64,000 bases of DNA from Trichomonas vaginalis G3 (GCF_026262505.1 NC_067204.1:6915797-6979796), one strand, 5' to 3'. Counted from the stretch's first letter, positions 17,346 to 27,337 are shown. Translations and numbers: made by a program. Notes: generated by a model from the sequence alone, not told the origin.

Positions 17346-18830
17346 CTTAAGCTTCTATAAGGTTATAATACATTATCGTAATATTCTAATATTTATGATT
17401 CTTACTACTCAATTCAATATAATCATATAAGTCACTCATAATCAGGAGCATAATTTAAAAATCTATAGCTCATATTTTGACAATTATATATATATAGATG
17501 ATGCATATTGCAATTCCGGTTTCAACACGATCAAATGTCAAACCATGATAAAATATATATCAATTTACAAAATATCGATTAACATTAGAATCCATATCTA
17601 ATTCCATCAATGCACAAGTTGTAAATGCTTAATTCATCTTTGAGAAACGTGAATAGCACAATTTTATAAGATTATTTGTTGAATATTTAAAATATAAGCC
17701 AAATCGAATCTGCTGTATATTACTTTAGTTTATAATTGAATGTTAAATGTGCTCAGATAAATATTTGAGTCAGATATCGCATTTTCAAATTTCAAATTTT
17801 ATCTCATGAAGTTAGAATTCATTTGATCATACAACATCATATTAGTCAAACTAGAGTTCAATCGCGATTCCAAAATGGAACAATTGCTTGTTTTATCAAA
17901 ATGTTAAAATATTAATCTAAAAAACTTAATATCTAACCAAAACATTCTAGAAATATCATATACAGGTATATGCAATCTAAATGCACACGAAATACTGAAA
18001 ATTAAAAAGAATATTTATGAGATTATTAAATCTTATGCATTTCAATGAAGAGTCGATAATTATCATCTCTATAGGTTATATATCAACATATGAGTTTTTG
18101 GATTGACCACTACTATACTAATGTGATCAAATTAATCTGATTTCTTGAATTTTCATTTGAAGCATTCGCAGTAGTAGGAGTACCTTCATATATTAACATA
18201 TTAAAAAATTGCGCCCAGATTCGCAGTTTAATCATGATCTTAAGATTGCATTAGATTTCGAAATGCAGAAAAAAATCACTTTAGATTCCCTTCAAACTCT
18301 AAGCATAAGCATGTCTCTATATGAGGAAACTATTTAAGCTATTCATTTGGCGGCCCAAAAACTCATGTTGCCTGAGCGCAGAAAATACCAATTTTTGGAC
18401 CCTGGGTAGGGGTCATGCATGTTTTCTAAATGTTGGAAAAGTAGGGTAATCGATAAGTCAACAATTGGAAAATAATAGTTCTATGTCTTATTTCGAGGAT
18501 ACAATCGACTAATTTAATAAAAACACCATCAGTATTGCGGTTCCAAAGAAAAAAATAAAATTGATCATCAATGTAAAAAGAGATGTATCGCGATAATTAA
18601 ATATGAGATTCATATGAAAGTCCTAATTAACATACTAAAAAATCAGAATCAGATTACCTCTTTTAGGTCTTTTTTGGCCGGCATTTTTATATTAATTTCG
18701 GTGAATTCAAAAAATTGAATAATTTTGTAAAATAATTGACCACTTAACTTGGCGAAAAATCACAACATATGTTATTTAGGTTTATTATAGTTTATAGATA
18801 CATATATTAAAAGAAAAACATGATTTTAGA
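17346..18830. other. AT-rich intergenic DNA, no gene seen
   Basis: About 1.5 kb without an ORF of note, without strong inverted repeats and without tandem repeats. It separates the hairpin array from the malic enzyme promoter region. A slightly less AT-rich patch (18345-18420, GGCGGCCCAAAAACTCATG and TGGACCCTGGGTAGGGGTC) may be a fragment of something coding, but I could not identify it. Confidence 0.5.
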
Positions 18831-18833
18831 TAA

Positions 18834-18841
18834 TAACGATA
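18834..18841 (+). promoter_or_regulatory. Possible Myb recognition element (TAACGATA)
   Basis: TAACGATA matches the MRE-2r-type Myb site known from the T. vaginalis ap65-1 malic enzyme promoter. Here it lies about 220 bp upstream of the predicted start of transcription, farther than in ap65-1. A CGATAGATA lies 20 bp downstream. A single match in AT-rich DNA is weak evidence. Confidence 0.3.
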
Positions 18842-19057
18842 GACTGAAGAAAAAAATGACTCGATAGATATATTAATTTAGAATAATATGCCTCTTTGAT
18901 TGAGGATTATTTCTAAACTACTTTCGATGGATGGATGAAATATTCAGAGAGCTCACTCAAAATATTTTTCCGCTAGGACTCAATTATTCTGAAAAGATTC
19001 AAATTTGAATGTCAATTGGCCAGTACTGAACAATGAACTTCACATTTTAAGTTCATT

Positions 19058-19064
19058 TCACTTT
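19058..19064 (+). promoter_or_regulatory. Initiator (Inr) of the malic enzyme gene
   Basis: TCACTTT fits the trichomonad Inr consensus (TCA at +1, then Y-W-Y). With +1 at 19060 the 5' leader is 15 nt, normal for T. vaginalis, and it supports the ATG at 19075 over the TTG at 19063. Confidence 0.75.
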
Positions 19065-19074
19065 GGAATTAGGA

Positions 19075-20775
19075 ATGCTCACATCTGTTAGCTATCCAGT
19101 CCGCAACATCTGCAGAAGCAAGCTCCCACTTGCCAAGACAGGCATGACCCTCCTTCAGGATGGTGACCTTTCTAAGGGCACAGCTTTCACAAAGGAGGAA
19201 CGTGACCACCTTAACCTCCGCGGCCTTCTCCCATACAAGGTCTTCACAAAGGATGAACAAGCTGCTCGTATCCGCCGCCAGTTCGAATTAATGCCAACAC
19301 CACTCCTCAAGTACATCTTCCTCGCTAACGAGCGCGAGAAGAACTCTCAGTCCTTCTGGAGATTCCTCTTCACACACCCACCAGAGGAGACAATGCCAGT
19401 TCTCTACACACCAACAGTCGGTGAAGCCTGCCAGAAGTGGGCTACACACCGCCAGTCATACCGTGGCATCTACATCACACCAGAAGACTCTGGCAAGATC
19501 AAGGACATCCTCCACAACTACCCACGCCAGGACATCCGCTGCATCGTCGTTACAGATGCTGGCCGTATCCTCGGTCTCGGTGATCTCGGTGCTTCCGGCC
19601 TTGGTATCCCAGTCGGCAAGCTTATGCTCTACACACTCATCGGTCAGGTTAACCCAGACCAGACACTCCCAGTCCAGTTAGATATGGGTACAGACCGCAA
19701 GGAAATCCTCGCCGACCCACTCTACCACGGCTGGCGCCATCCAAGAATACGTGGCCCAGCTCACACAAAGTTCGTTGAGGAATTCGTCGCTGCTGTCAAG
19801 GAAGTCTTTGGCGAGACATGCCTTGTCCAGTTCGAAGACTTCGAAATGGAAACAGCCTTCACACTCCTCGACCACTTCCGCTGGCGCTGCAACTGCTTCA
19901 ACGATGATATCGAAGGCACAGCTGCCGTCGCTGCTGCTACACTCGCTTCCGCTACACACATGGAAGGCGTTCCAGATCTCAAGAACCAGAAGATCATCTT
20001 CATCGGTGCTGGCTCTGCTGCTACAGGCATTGCTAACCTCATCGTTGATATGGCTGTTTCCCGCGGTGGCATCACAAAGGAGCAAGCCTACAAGAACATC
20101 ATCATGTTCGATCACAAGGGTATGGTCCATGCTGGCCGTAAGGATCTCTACGACTTCAACAAGCCATACATGCACAACATGGAAGTCTACGGCTCCGTCC
20201 TTGAGGGTGTCAAGAAGTTCAAGGCTACATGCGTCATCGGCGTTTCTGGTGTTCCAGGACTCATCACAAAGGAAATCGTCCAGGCTACATGCGCTAACTG
20301 CGAGCGCCCAGTCATCATGCCACTTTCCAACCCAACAGTCAAGGCTGAAGCTAAGCCACACGATGTCTACCAGTGGTCCAATGGCAAGGCCCTCTGCGCT
20401 ACAGGCTCTCCATTCCCAGTCGAGACAGTCAACGGCAAGAAGACAATCACAGCCCAGGCTAACAACTCCTGGATCTTCCCAGCTGTCGGCTACGCCCTCG
20501 TTACAACACGCGCTCGCCACTGCCCAGGCAAGGTCTTCGAAGTTGCTGCTGAATCCCTTGCTTCCCTTGTTAAGAAGGAAGACCACGATATGGGCAACCT
20601 TCTCCCACCACTCAACAAGATCCGTGACTACTCCTTCGGCATCGCCCTCGATGTTGCCAAGTTCCTCATCAAGGAGGACCTTGCTACAGCTGTCCCACCA
20701 AAGGGCACAGAGCTCAAGGACTGGCTCAAGGCTCAGCTCTTCGATCCACAGGCTGAATACGATCAGGTTTACTAA
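19075..20775 (+). CDS. Hydrogenosomal malic enzyme (NAD(P)-dependent, decarboxylating)
   Basis: Converts malate to pyruvate and CO2 with reduction of NAD+ in the hydrogenosome, feeding pyruvate:ferredoxin oxidoreductase. The 566-residue length is that of T. vaginalis malic enzymes (AP65 family). The N-terminus MLTSVSYPVRNICR is a typical short hydrogenosomal presequence with Arg near the cleavage site. Visible family motifs: LYTPTVGEAC (about 115-125), the TDAGRILGLGDLG nucleotide/malate site, FEDFE and FNDDIEGTAA (metal-binding acidic residues), IFIGAGSAATGIA (Rossmann glycine loop), and MPLSNPT. Codon use is strongly C-ending, unlike the surrounding DNA, indicating high expression. The stop codon is part of TAAA, the trichomonad polyadenylation signal. 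Several paralogues are known in this organism, so I assign no paralogue number. Confidence 0.97.
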   Translation: MLTSVSYPVRNICRSKLPLAKTGMTLLQDGDLSKGTAFTKEERDHLNLRGLLPYKVFTKDEQAARIRRQFELMPTPLLKYIFLANEREKNSQSFWRFLFTHPPEETMPVLYTPTVGEACQKWATHRQSYRGIYITPEDSGKIKDILHNYPRQDIRCIVVTDAGRILGLGDLGASGLGIPVGKLMLYTLIGQVNPDQTLPVQLDMGTDRKEILADPLYHGWRHPRIRGPAHTKFVEEFVAAVKEVFGETCLVQFEDFEMETAFTLLDHFRWRCNCFNDDIEGTAAVAAATLASATHMEGVPDLKNQKIIFIGAGSAATGIANLIVDMAVSRGGITKEQAYKNIIMFDHKGMVHAGRKDLYDFNKPYMHNMEVYGSVLEGVKKFKATCVIGVSGVPGLITKEIVQATCANCERPVIMPLSNPTVKAEAKPHDVYQWSNGKALCATGSPFPVETVNGKKTITAQANNSWIFPAVGYALVTTRARHCPGKVFEVAAESLASLVKKEDHDMGNLLPPLNKIRDYSFGIALDVAKFLIKEDLATAVPPKGTELKDWLKAQLFDPQAEYDQVY

Positions 20776-21187
20776 ACAGTTTTGATCTTCTTTTGGTTAT
20801 TTTAATTAATTAACTCTATTATTTTTTCATCTTCTTCAATTTTAATGTGTATCTAAAGCTTTTTATATATACACTGGCTCATATTACATCTAAGAAACAT
20901 TAATACGAATGAATGAACAATGTTTAGCAATTTTACAAGATAATATTATTGAATCTGATCAATACTTCTTTTGGCTGACTAAGCGTTTGAACCCATAACA
21001 AGTTCAAAAAGCTCATCAATTATCTGAAATATCTACTATCTTGAAATTGTTAAATTAATTTGGATCAAATCACTTCAAGTGATTGAATTTTCTAGTTTTC
21101 GTCAAGGTTATCATATGGTTTAATGTGTAGTTAGTCATTCATGTGCATAATCTTGGTAGAAGATGTCTGAGATTGAGCACTAAATTA
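20776..21187. other. Intergenic; short ORF remnant at 20909-20998
   Basis: A 29-codon frame starting at ATG 20909 (MNEQCLAILQDNIIESDQYF) looks like the beginning of a small protein, and after its stop the text continues in a protein-like way (VQKAHQLSEISTILKLLN) in the frame offset by zero. It may be the start of a decayed gene with one nonsense change. Family unknown. The rest is AT-rich 3' flanking sequence of malic enzyme. Confidence 0.3.
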
Positions 21188-21195
21188 GCCAGACA

Positions 21196-22310
21196 TAGGG
21201 TTGTTAAAAATATCAAAAATTAGCGTTTTGAAGACACCATGGTGTCTTATAATTTTCCCTTCCTTATTGGCGTGTAGAAATAAATGCGCCAATAGATTGA
21301 AGAAGAAGAATTGTTTTTCTCTTAATGAACTTTAATCCTTTTGATATAAGAATATTAAAAACATTAATATAATTTTGATTTCGGAAATTAAATTTCCAAA
21401 TTTTTTGTCGATTTCGGAAATAACAGGATCCCGCATCCAACACGCAACAACAAAACACAAAACACACTTTTTGGTTCTTTCATCGTTTTAATCGTAATTT
21501 ATGTAATACATGATTTGGATAAATTTTACAAAAATAGAACCTATATTATATTCTTTTCAAAGATTCTTGCAAATCATCAAAAATAATTGTATTTTAAAAA
21601 ACGATCAAATTATCCTTTCATTATTTTAAACTTAAATTAGTTTTTATGATTGACTAAAGCAATCATATTTATTCATCATTAAATAAACAAAAAAATAATA
21701 TTTGAGAGTTATTTCAAAAAAAACACATTGAATTTATTAATTTGTCTCAATTTCAGTATTATAAATTTTTATAATTTCAATATTTTGAAATACACTTTTT
21801 AATATTTCAATATTTATGATATTTCAATGTATTAAGTGGTCTCAAATTGAGCTTCTCAAATATAAGTTGGCCTATTCAAATAATAAAATTAAATAATATT
21901 TAAAATAATAAATAAAAGTGATTGAGGTCATAGCAAAACGGCTGTTTCAGTCATTAATTCTTAAAAATAAAAAGGGTAAAAACTAAATAAAATGGGTAAA
22001 ATTCAATAGTGTCTGTGCTATCGTTCAATTTGAAGGTGTCTTTTGAAACCGCAAGACATATTGAATTTTTGAATAGTGTATTATGGTTTGACAGACACCA
22101 ATGAAAAAAATAAAATGATATTTATTTTAAATATATAAGATCCTTATATAAAATATAAATATTTTATCATTTTATTTTCTTGTTTTAGAAATGTTTTTTA
22201 TTGAAAAATCAATAAAACTAACTCCAAAATAAAATTTTTGATTTAAAGACACTATGATGACACCAGGTAAATCTTCCAAGACACCTATCGTCGGGAATCT
22301 AACAACCCTA
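21196..22310. mobile_element. Non-autonomous hAT-like element (1.1 kb) upstream of the lipase gene
   Basis: Starts TAGGGTTGTTA and ends TAACAACCCTA, flanked by a perfect 8-bp duplication GCCAGACA (21188-21195 and 22311-22318). The first nine bases equal those of the 10718-13604 element, so both probably use the same hAT transposase. The interior carries AAGACACCATGGTGTCTT, an 18-bp palindrome at 21231-21248, with further AAGACACC/GGTGTCTT motifs near both ends (about 22036 and 22278), plausible subterminal transposase sites. No transposase ORF. Confidence 0.88.
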
Positions 22311-22357
22311 GCCAGACAATTATCGAAAAAAAATTTTTTCGTTACAAAAAATTTTAG

Positions 22358-23281
22358 ATGTCAGCACCTGAAGATTGCGTTGATATGGAGATGGCACGTC
22401 TCTGCATTACAATCCAAGATTTCATGTCATTCGGAGAGCCCCTTCCTTCTCCTTTGGAGAAAGTTATCACAAGAGGCGGAAATGGATCTGGAAAACCATA
22501 CTTCTTCCTTGCAAAAGGCGATGACAACATTTACATTTCTATCAGAGGTGCATGCGAACCCGGAGATTTCGGCATTTGCTTAGATTTCGAAAGAGAAAAT
22601 TTAGCCAACGGAAAAGCTCACAGAGGTATCTTAAACGCTGCAAGATGGGTCATTGAACAATGCGACAAATATATCAATGAATGCCGTGGAAAAATCATTT
22701 GCACAGGTCATTCTTTAGGTGGAGCTGTTTCTTCAATGATTTGCTCCATTTTACGTCTTGAACGCGGATTGAAGAACGTATACGCTGTTTCCATGGCTCC
22801 TTTCCCAATTCTTTCATCAAATCTTGTCCAAGAAACAAAGAAATACATCATGTCATTCGTTTACAACAATGATGTTGTACCACATTTGAATTCTCGTACA
22901 ATCGGAATGCTCGTATCTATGTTCTGTCCACCAGGACCAAACCAAAATGCTGCAATGTTGACAGGAATGATCAACCAAATGCTTTTCGGCATCATGCAGC
23001 AATCAGGATACATGCAGGCAGGTAGCAATCAGGAATTGGCACAAAAATTACCTTCATTAGTACAAAGATTACTTCAAATGTCACAACGCCCTGAAGAAAC
23101 AGAGTTATTTATGCCAGGATCATGCTACCACATACAAGCAACTCCTGACGGAAACGTTACTTTCACTATTTTCAATGAAGCAACTCCATTTAACGTAATG
23201 GCCGTAATGGGTGGCCTTATGGACCACAATATTACCAACTATATAGATAATATCATGGGTTGGGATGGCCCTGAAGAATAA
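22358..23281 (+). CDS. Lipase class 3 family protein
   Basis: A 307-residue alpha/beta hydrolase of the fungal-type triacylglycerol lipase (lipase_3) family, likely cytosolic because no signal peptide or membrane segment is seen. The nucleophile elbow is GHSLGG (about residue 117). The acid residue is in NNDVVPHL (about 171), and a His in DHNITNY near residue 290 would complete the Ser-Asp-His triad. An oxyanion-type IRGA segment precedes. The ATG at 22358 is chosen because it lies after the transposon edge and begins the conserved region. The hAT-like element ends 47 bp upstream, so most of the original promoter has been displaced by 1.1 kb. Whether the gene is still expressed is open, though its frame is intact. 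Substrate (acyl glycerol or phospholipid) unknown. Confidence 0.9.
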   Translation: MSAPEDCVDMEMARLCITIQDFMSFGEPLPSPLEKVITRGGNGSGKPYFFLAKGDDNIYISIRGACEPGDFGICLDFERENLANGKAHRGILNAARWVIEQCDKYINECRGKIICTGHSLGGAVSSMICSILRLERGLKNVYAVSMAPFPILSSNLVQETKKYIMSFVYNNDVVPHLNSRTIGMLVSMFCPPGPNQNAAMLTGMINQMLFGIMQQSGYMQAGSNQELAQKLPSLVQRLLQMSQRPEETELFMPGSCYHIQATPDGNVTFTIFNEATPFNVMAVMGGLMDHNITNYIDNIMGWDGPEE

Positions 23282-23892
23282 TTCTTTTATTTTTTAATAT
23301 TAACTAATAATTTGCCTAAAAATCTGTTATATTACATGTATTATTTATTAATCTCTTTTTGATTCACATGTAGCAATAATCATAAAATATATTCTGTTTT
23401 TTATTAGGAAAATGGAATGCTTTATGCTATCATACACCATTAGATATTGTACCTTAGTACTTGCCCTACTTGGAATGCTCTCTAGTACGATTTATTTACC
23501 GGTTATAATCATGTTGGCAGAGTAATGATGCATTCTTGCATAATACTGGATAGTAATATTCGTACATATATCAACTTTCATACCAAATAAGCCTGAAATT
23601 ATTTTGGAAAAATGTCTATTTTTTAATCGTTTGATTTCAATTGCCTACACGTTGACAAAGGATACTACTTGATACAACATTTCGATAATAGCTAGCGATT
23701 GTTGGGCATAGTATTTCGACTTTTGTTGAATGAATATGACCGCATGCCGTAGTTCATCTAATTAATAAATTTATATGAAACAAATAATGTAATTCAACTT
23801 TATCTGTAATTAGTTATTAAACGACGAGTTAAAAAGAAAATTGCAAAAATTTCAGTAATTCTTTGATTACATATAAACCGTTACTAAATATT
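23282..23892. other. Intergenic between convergent lipase and ferredoxin genes
   Basis: Mostly AT-rich. One 37-codon frame at 23412-23525 (MECFMLSYTIRYCTLVLALL, then GMLSSTIYLPVIIM) reads as two short hydrophobic helices and may be a decayed membrane-protein fragment. No RNA gene or repeat noticed. Confidence 0.35.
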
Positions 23893-24222
23893 TTAGTGTG
23901 TCATCTCGATTGTAGCACCATCGAACTTGGAGTTGAGGGAAAGCTGGCAAGCAAGGCGAGATGTTGGTGTAACACCTGTTCCGCTAGCAAGAAGTTCCTT
24001 CTCGTCAGCATCTGGAGCTACGTAGAGGTTCTGTGGGAGCTTGCAGTGGCATTCACCGCAAACTTGGCTGCCGCCGCACTTGCCCTGAAGTCCTTCAGCT
24101 TTTGTGCCTGAAACAGCATCAAAGAGAGTCTGTCCATCGTTGAAGTTAATTGGAACCTTCTCACCAGCTGGTGTAACAACTGTGAGCTTGAAGAAGCGGG
24201 AGTTAGAAAATGAGCAAAGCAT
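23893..24222 (-). CDS. Hydrogenosomal [2Fe-2S] ferredoxin paralogue
   Basis: Carries electrons from pyruvate:ferredoxin oxidoreductase to [FeFe]-hydrogenase in hydrogenosomes. The 109-residue protein starts with a short, Ser/Arg/Phe-containing presequence (MLCSFSNSRFF). The adrenodoxin-type cluster ligands are visible: KCGGSQVCGECHC gives the first three Cys in C-x5-C-x2-C spacing, and RLACQL gives the fourth. The strand VTPAGEKVPINFNDGQTLFD before the cluster is as in the family. The genome is known to encode several ferredoxins, and this sequence is clearly not the classical Fd1. An Inr-like site sits 10 nt upstream. Confidence 0.93.
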   Translation of the reverse strand: MLCSFSNSRFFKLTVVTPAGEKVPINFNDGQTLFDAVSGTKAEGLQGKCGGSQVCGECHCKLPQNLYVAPDADEKELLASGTGVTPTSRLACQLSLNSKFDGATIEMTH

Positions 24223-24228
24223 TCAGAA

Positions 24229-24235
24229 GAAGTGA
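24229..24235 (-). promoter_or_regulatory. Initiator (Inr) of the ferredoxin gene
   Basis: On the minus strand TCACTTC, with +1 at about 24233, matches the trichomonad Inr and leaves a 10-nt leader before the ATG at 24222. Confidence 0.7.
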
Positions 24236-24242
24236 CTTGATT

Positions 24243-25190
24243 GCAGTATTCAAAAAATCGATGGGGTTCACAAAAATTCAGAACTTTTATATTTTATGAG
24301 GTGCCCTGATAAATTGCTCTCATGAAGGACCACCAAATAATACTATTCGTTTTATGCATCTTTTATTTTGTAAAGTTAGCAGTTTTTCAAATTTTTATCA
24401 GATATGAATCAATATATGATGATGTAAACACTTTTGCTGTATGGGCGTATTGAATTTGAAGGACAACAATTGAATTTCGATACTATCGAAATAAATGTAA
24501 AATCATAACTACAACAATCTAACGATACGATATTTCCCATTCAACCAAAAATCAGTTCATTTAATTTCAAATCACTACAATAATTAACGCAAGATGTCTA
24601 ATACAAAGTAACACTTTGCAACAAAGCACATTTTCTATCTTTCTGATCCTTTCCCGCTGTTCGCTAGCTTATGGATAAATAGCAAATATTGATTTTTCAA
24701 AAATTCGCTTGTTGACATTACATTGTTATACTTTATGATAATACGTACCAATTGTTAGCCCGATTACGCAGGATAAACATTAAATTCTATCAATATATAT
24801 TTTATCAAGCTTTATTTGTTAAGATTTGACAATTTAATCATAATGAACAAAAAACACGAAAACTTTTATAATCATTGAACACATATAAATTACTTCATTA
24901 AGGCCCTACATGATTTGATATTAATATGCCATTTTTTGCTTACTCATATTAAGTGTTTGTGTTGGATATATCTGTTTAATACCCAAGCTTTGAATTATGA
25001 TTACCCAACAATAATCTTCTTATAGATATATCGCATTATTTGCATTTAATCAATTCTGTTAGCAATTGTTACTAAATTTCAATTTTTCAGATCCATTATT
25101 AGAAATTTCTGTAATTTAATAGAACGAACACTAAGGATCCATTTCGGAGTGAAATTGTCAGTTTTTTTATTCCCGAAAAAAAAATTATAA
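24243..25190. other. AT-rich intergenic DNA, divergent promoters only
   Basis: About 0.95 kb between the divergently transcribed ferredoxin and membrane-protein genes. No ORF, repeat or RNA gene recognised. It should contain the upstream control regions of both genes. Confidence 0.5.
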
Positions 25191-25883
25191 ATGGCTTTTG
25201 AATTCAATTCTATCTTCCAGTATCCACAGTATCTTTACTGGACATGCTGTATAGCCCCTCTCATGTCACTCATATTAATTATTTTATGGGATTGGCATAT
25301 AAAGGGCGAATTTGACACAACAATCGTCGTTCCTATCGCTTTCATTTCAACAGCATCAGCCAGAACAATCAATGGATGGGCTACATTCTTCACAACTCTT
25401 TCTCTTTATTTCCTTACAGGAGATGTCTTCAAATTCTTAAGAAGAGCAGCTCCACGCAAAACAAAACCATTCATGTACAAATTAGCACGTTTGATGTATC
25501 CAATTGCTTCCTATCCATGCCTTTTCGCTCATATTATGGCAGCATTTTACATCGCCCGTTTTCCAAAGAACCAGTTAGTTTATCACGCCATGGCCTACTC
25601 TCTCCAGCCTGTTTTATTCGTTCTTGTTGATATTTGCTGCGCTTCTATTGGCAGAAGCATTGGATTTTGGCTTTATCTCTTCGATTTATTCCTTTGTGCC
25701 AATGTTGCAGCATACATTTACTACGGATACGAAAGATACTACTGCATGACCGATGAATTCCCAATTGAACTTCTTGCTCTCTTGGGATACGCCCAATGGA
25801 TCGGAAACGCCATCAGATGGCCAATTGTCGGTTACCAATTGAGAGGCAATATATTCTTCCACTTGGTTGTTATTGATCAGTAA
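25191..25883 (+). CDS. Multi-pass membrane protein (230 aa), six likely TM segments
   Basis: Hydrophobic segments are visible at about residues 15-37, 44-62, 64-78, 103-122, 132-150 and 158-177, with a possible further one near the C-terminus. Conserved-looking charged residues lie in loops (DWHIKGEFD after the first TM, RRAAPRKTKP after the third). The six-TM layout resembles Frag1/DRAM/Sfk1-type proteins, but I cannot confirm the family. Start at the first ATG of the frame. No signal peptide distinct from the first TM. Intact and apparently a single-copy host gene. Confidence 0.8.
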   Translation: MAFEFNSIFQYPQYLYWTCCIAPLMSLILIILWDWHIKGEFDTTIVVPIAFISTASARTINGWATFFTTLSLYFLTGDVFKFLRRAAPRKTKPFMYKLARLMYPIASYPCLFAHIMAAFYIARFPKNQLVYHAMAYSLQPVLFVLVDICCASIGRSIGFWLYLFDLFLCANVAAYIYYGYERYYCMTDEFPIELLALLGYAQWIGNAIRWPIVGYQLRGNIFFHLVVIDQ

Positions 25884-26385
25884 TTTTTAGTTTATAATAT
25901 GTGATATTTTTTTAAAGAGCTTATATATAATTAAAAAAGGAGGTTTAACAATCAAATTTACACATACTTTAAATACTAAAGTCTAAACATATTTAATCCA
26001 ATATATTTTAAAAATAATTTTTATTTTTTTTTTTGAAAAAATATCTCCGATTATATAAACATCACAAAATTAGCTTTTGATAACCTAAGAAGTTTCAAAT
26101 ATAGGATTTGTGATGAATAGCTTGTTAATCTAAATTTATATCCGAAATAATGCTTCGTTTTAGATAGTAAACGCGTTGAAAACTCCTTTTCAGTGCAATG
26201 TATTCTGAAATTATACAATAAATGATTTAAAAACCCTTTAATCTCATATTTTTTGTAAAATTTAAGCAGAAACAATTTGTTATTAATGAGAAAACACCAA
26301 AAATACTTTTAAAAAGTGTCTTTAAATGAAAAAGCGGTTGAAAAGTAAAAGAATATTTAATAAATTTTCCAAACATTAATATAGT

Positions 26386-26964
26386 TTAAAAGTAAATATA
26401 AAGTACTAAAAGGATACCAATAACTAACAAAGCAACACATCCGTATGCAATTAGCTTGTTCTGATTAGCTCTTTGTATCATTCTTTGAACAACTTGTCTT
26501 GCTTGAGAAACTGTGTCATCTATTTGATGAACGTTTCCATGTGCGTGCATAAGTTTGTTTCTTTGGTTCGATAACTGTGTCAAAATTCCATTTCCGATAT
26601 TATTTGTTTCGCTCATTGTCTGAGAGATGCCAATCAGCGATTCTTGGACACCCATTGATTGTGGTGTAGCACCAGCCATCAATTGAGATCGCTGTCTGTT
26701 GTTGTTAAGTGAATTTTCGATTAATTCGATATCATTTGAATATTGTTGGACCGATTTCATAACGTTATACTTTTCTGTAGTAGGTACTAAATTCATTTCG
26801 CTTTGTATTTCTTTCAAAGATTCTTTGGCTCCATGAATTTTATCGAGCATGTTGTCAATTATTGTGATTTTCCATTCAGATTTATCAGATTCAATCTTTT
26901 TCATGTCGCCTTTGACTTCATCAAGAATACCTTTTACATGTTCAAGGTAAAAGTCAACAGACAT
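26386..26964 (-). CDS. Qb-SNARE, Vti1-like
   Basis: A 192-residue tail-anchored SNARE for Golgi/endosomal vesicle fusion. The N-terminal 95 residues are helical and polar, as in a Vti1 N-terminal three-helix bundle. The SNARE motif runs from about residue 108 to 168 with heptads (ETNNIGNGILTQLSNQRNKL) and a Gln at the expected zero layer in SNQRNKL. The pattern ETxxIGxxIxxxLxxQRxxL is characteristic of Qb SNAREs of the Vti1 branch. It ends in a single hydrophobic anchor (YGCVALLVIGILLVLYIYF). The length fits. Vti1 versus membrin/GOS-28 cannot be separated with certainty by eye. Confidence 0.85.
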   Translation of the reverse strand: MSVDFYLEHVKGILDEVKGDMKKIESDKSEWKITIIDNMLDKIHGAKESLKEIQSEMNLVPTTEKYNVMKSVQQYSNDIELIENSLNNNRQRSQLMAGATPQSMGVQESLIGISQTMSETNNIGNGILTQLSNQRNKLMHAHGNVHQIDDTVSQARQVVQRMIQRANQNKLIAYGCVALLVIGILLVLYIYF

Positions 26965-27109
26965 CGAAAAAGATTTTTGTCAAAACTGTCCGTACAAAAT
27001 TTTGGTTCAATAATGAAAATGGCGAAATTATGCTAGCTGATATGATGTTAAGCTGCATGGTAACGATTTTTAAAGAATTTTCCTCCAAATTCAATAATTT
27101 TCACTAAGA

Positions 27110-27259
27110 TCGATATATCATTGCTAAAGATAATTATAATCAAGCTCTACTTCATTAAGTGGTATTCTGCAACAGTAAAGAAATAGTCGAGATCCGTATT
27201 ATGCACGGTCCAGATACCAAAACTAAAGATAAAAATTGTAGAACTCCACTTCATCACGC
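27110..27259 (+). pseudogene. Ankyrin-repeat gene remnant cut by the Maverick B terminus
   Basis: Reads as ankyrin repeats with at least one stop: IIAKDNYNQALLH, then KEIVEI, then DTKTKDKNCRTPLHHA (consensus of the repeat: A-N-x-x-D-x-x-G-x-T-P-L-H-x-A). It breaks off in the A-run of the Maverick terminus at 27260. Ankyrin proteins are very numerous in T. vaginalis. No continuation is visible in this window. Confidence 0.7.
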
Positions 27260-27337
27260 AAAAAAAAAAAAAAAAAAAAAAGGTAGTGGGGCTTCCAGGC
27301 ACTTCGTGCCCTCTAGCCCCGAAGATGTTTAGTATAA
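27260..27337. repeat. Maverick B left terminus: A-run plus hairpin
   Basis: Twenty-two A residues (27260-27281), then GGTAGTGGGGCTTCCAGGCA and on to AGTATAA, identical to 59990-60045 at the start of Maverick C. The block folds as an outer stem GGGGCT/AGCCCC around an inner stem GGCAC/GTGCC. After 27337 the two copies diverge at once. Confidence 0.8.

Noticed and set aside
19678-20586. 302-codon ORF on the minus strand
   Set aside because: Lies wholly inside the malic enzyme gene and mirrors its C-ending codon use. The protein text is not family-like.
19751-20785. 344-codon ORF in a second plus-strand frame
   Set aside because: Ser/Thr/Arg-rich shadow of malic enzyme caused by its biased codon use.
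26051-26275. 74-codon minus-strand ORF downstream of the membrane protein gene
   Set aside because: AT-rich composition, no upstream Inr-like site, no recognisable features.
27260-27281. Poly(A) as the tail of a retroposed gene
   Set aside because: The same A-run followed by the same 56 bases occurs at the start of Maverick C. It is therefore linked to the Maverick terminus, not to a retrocopy.
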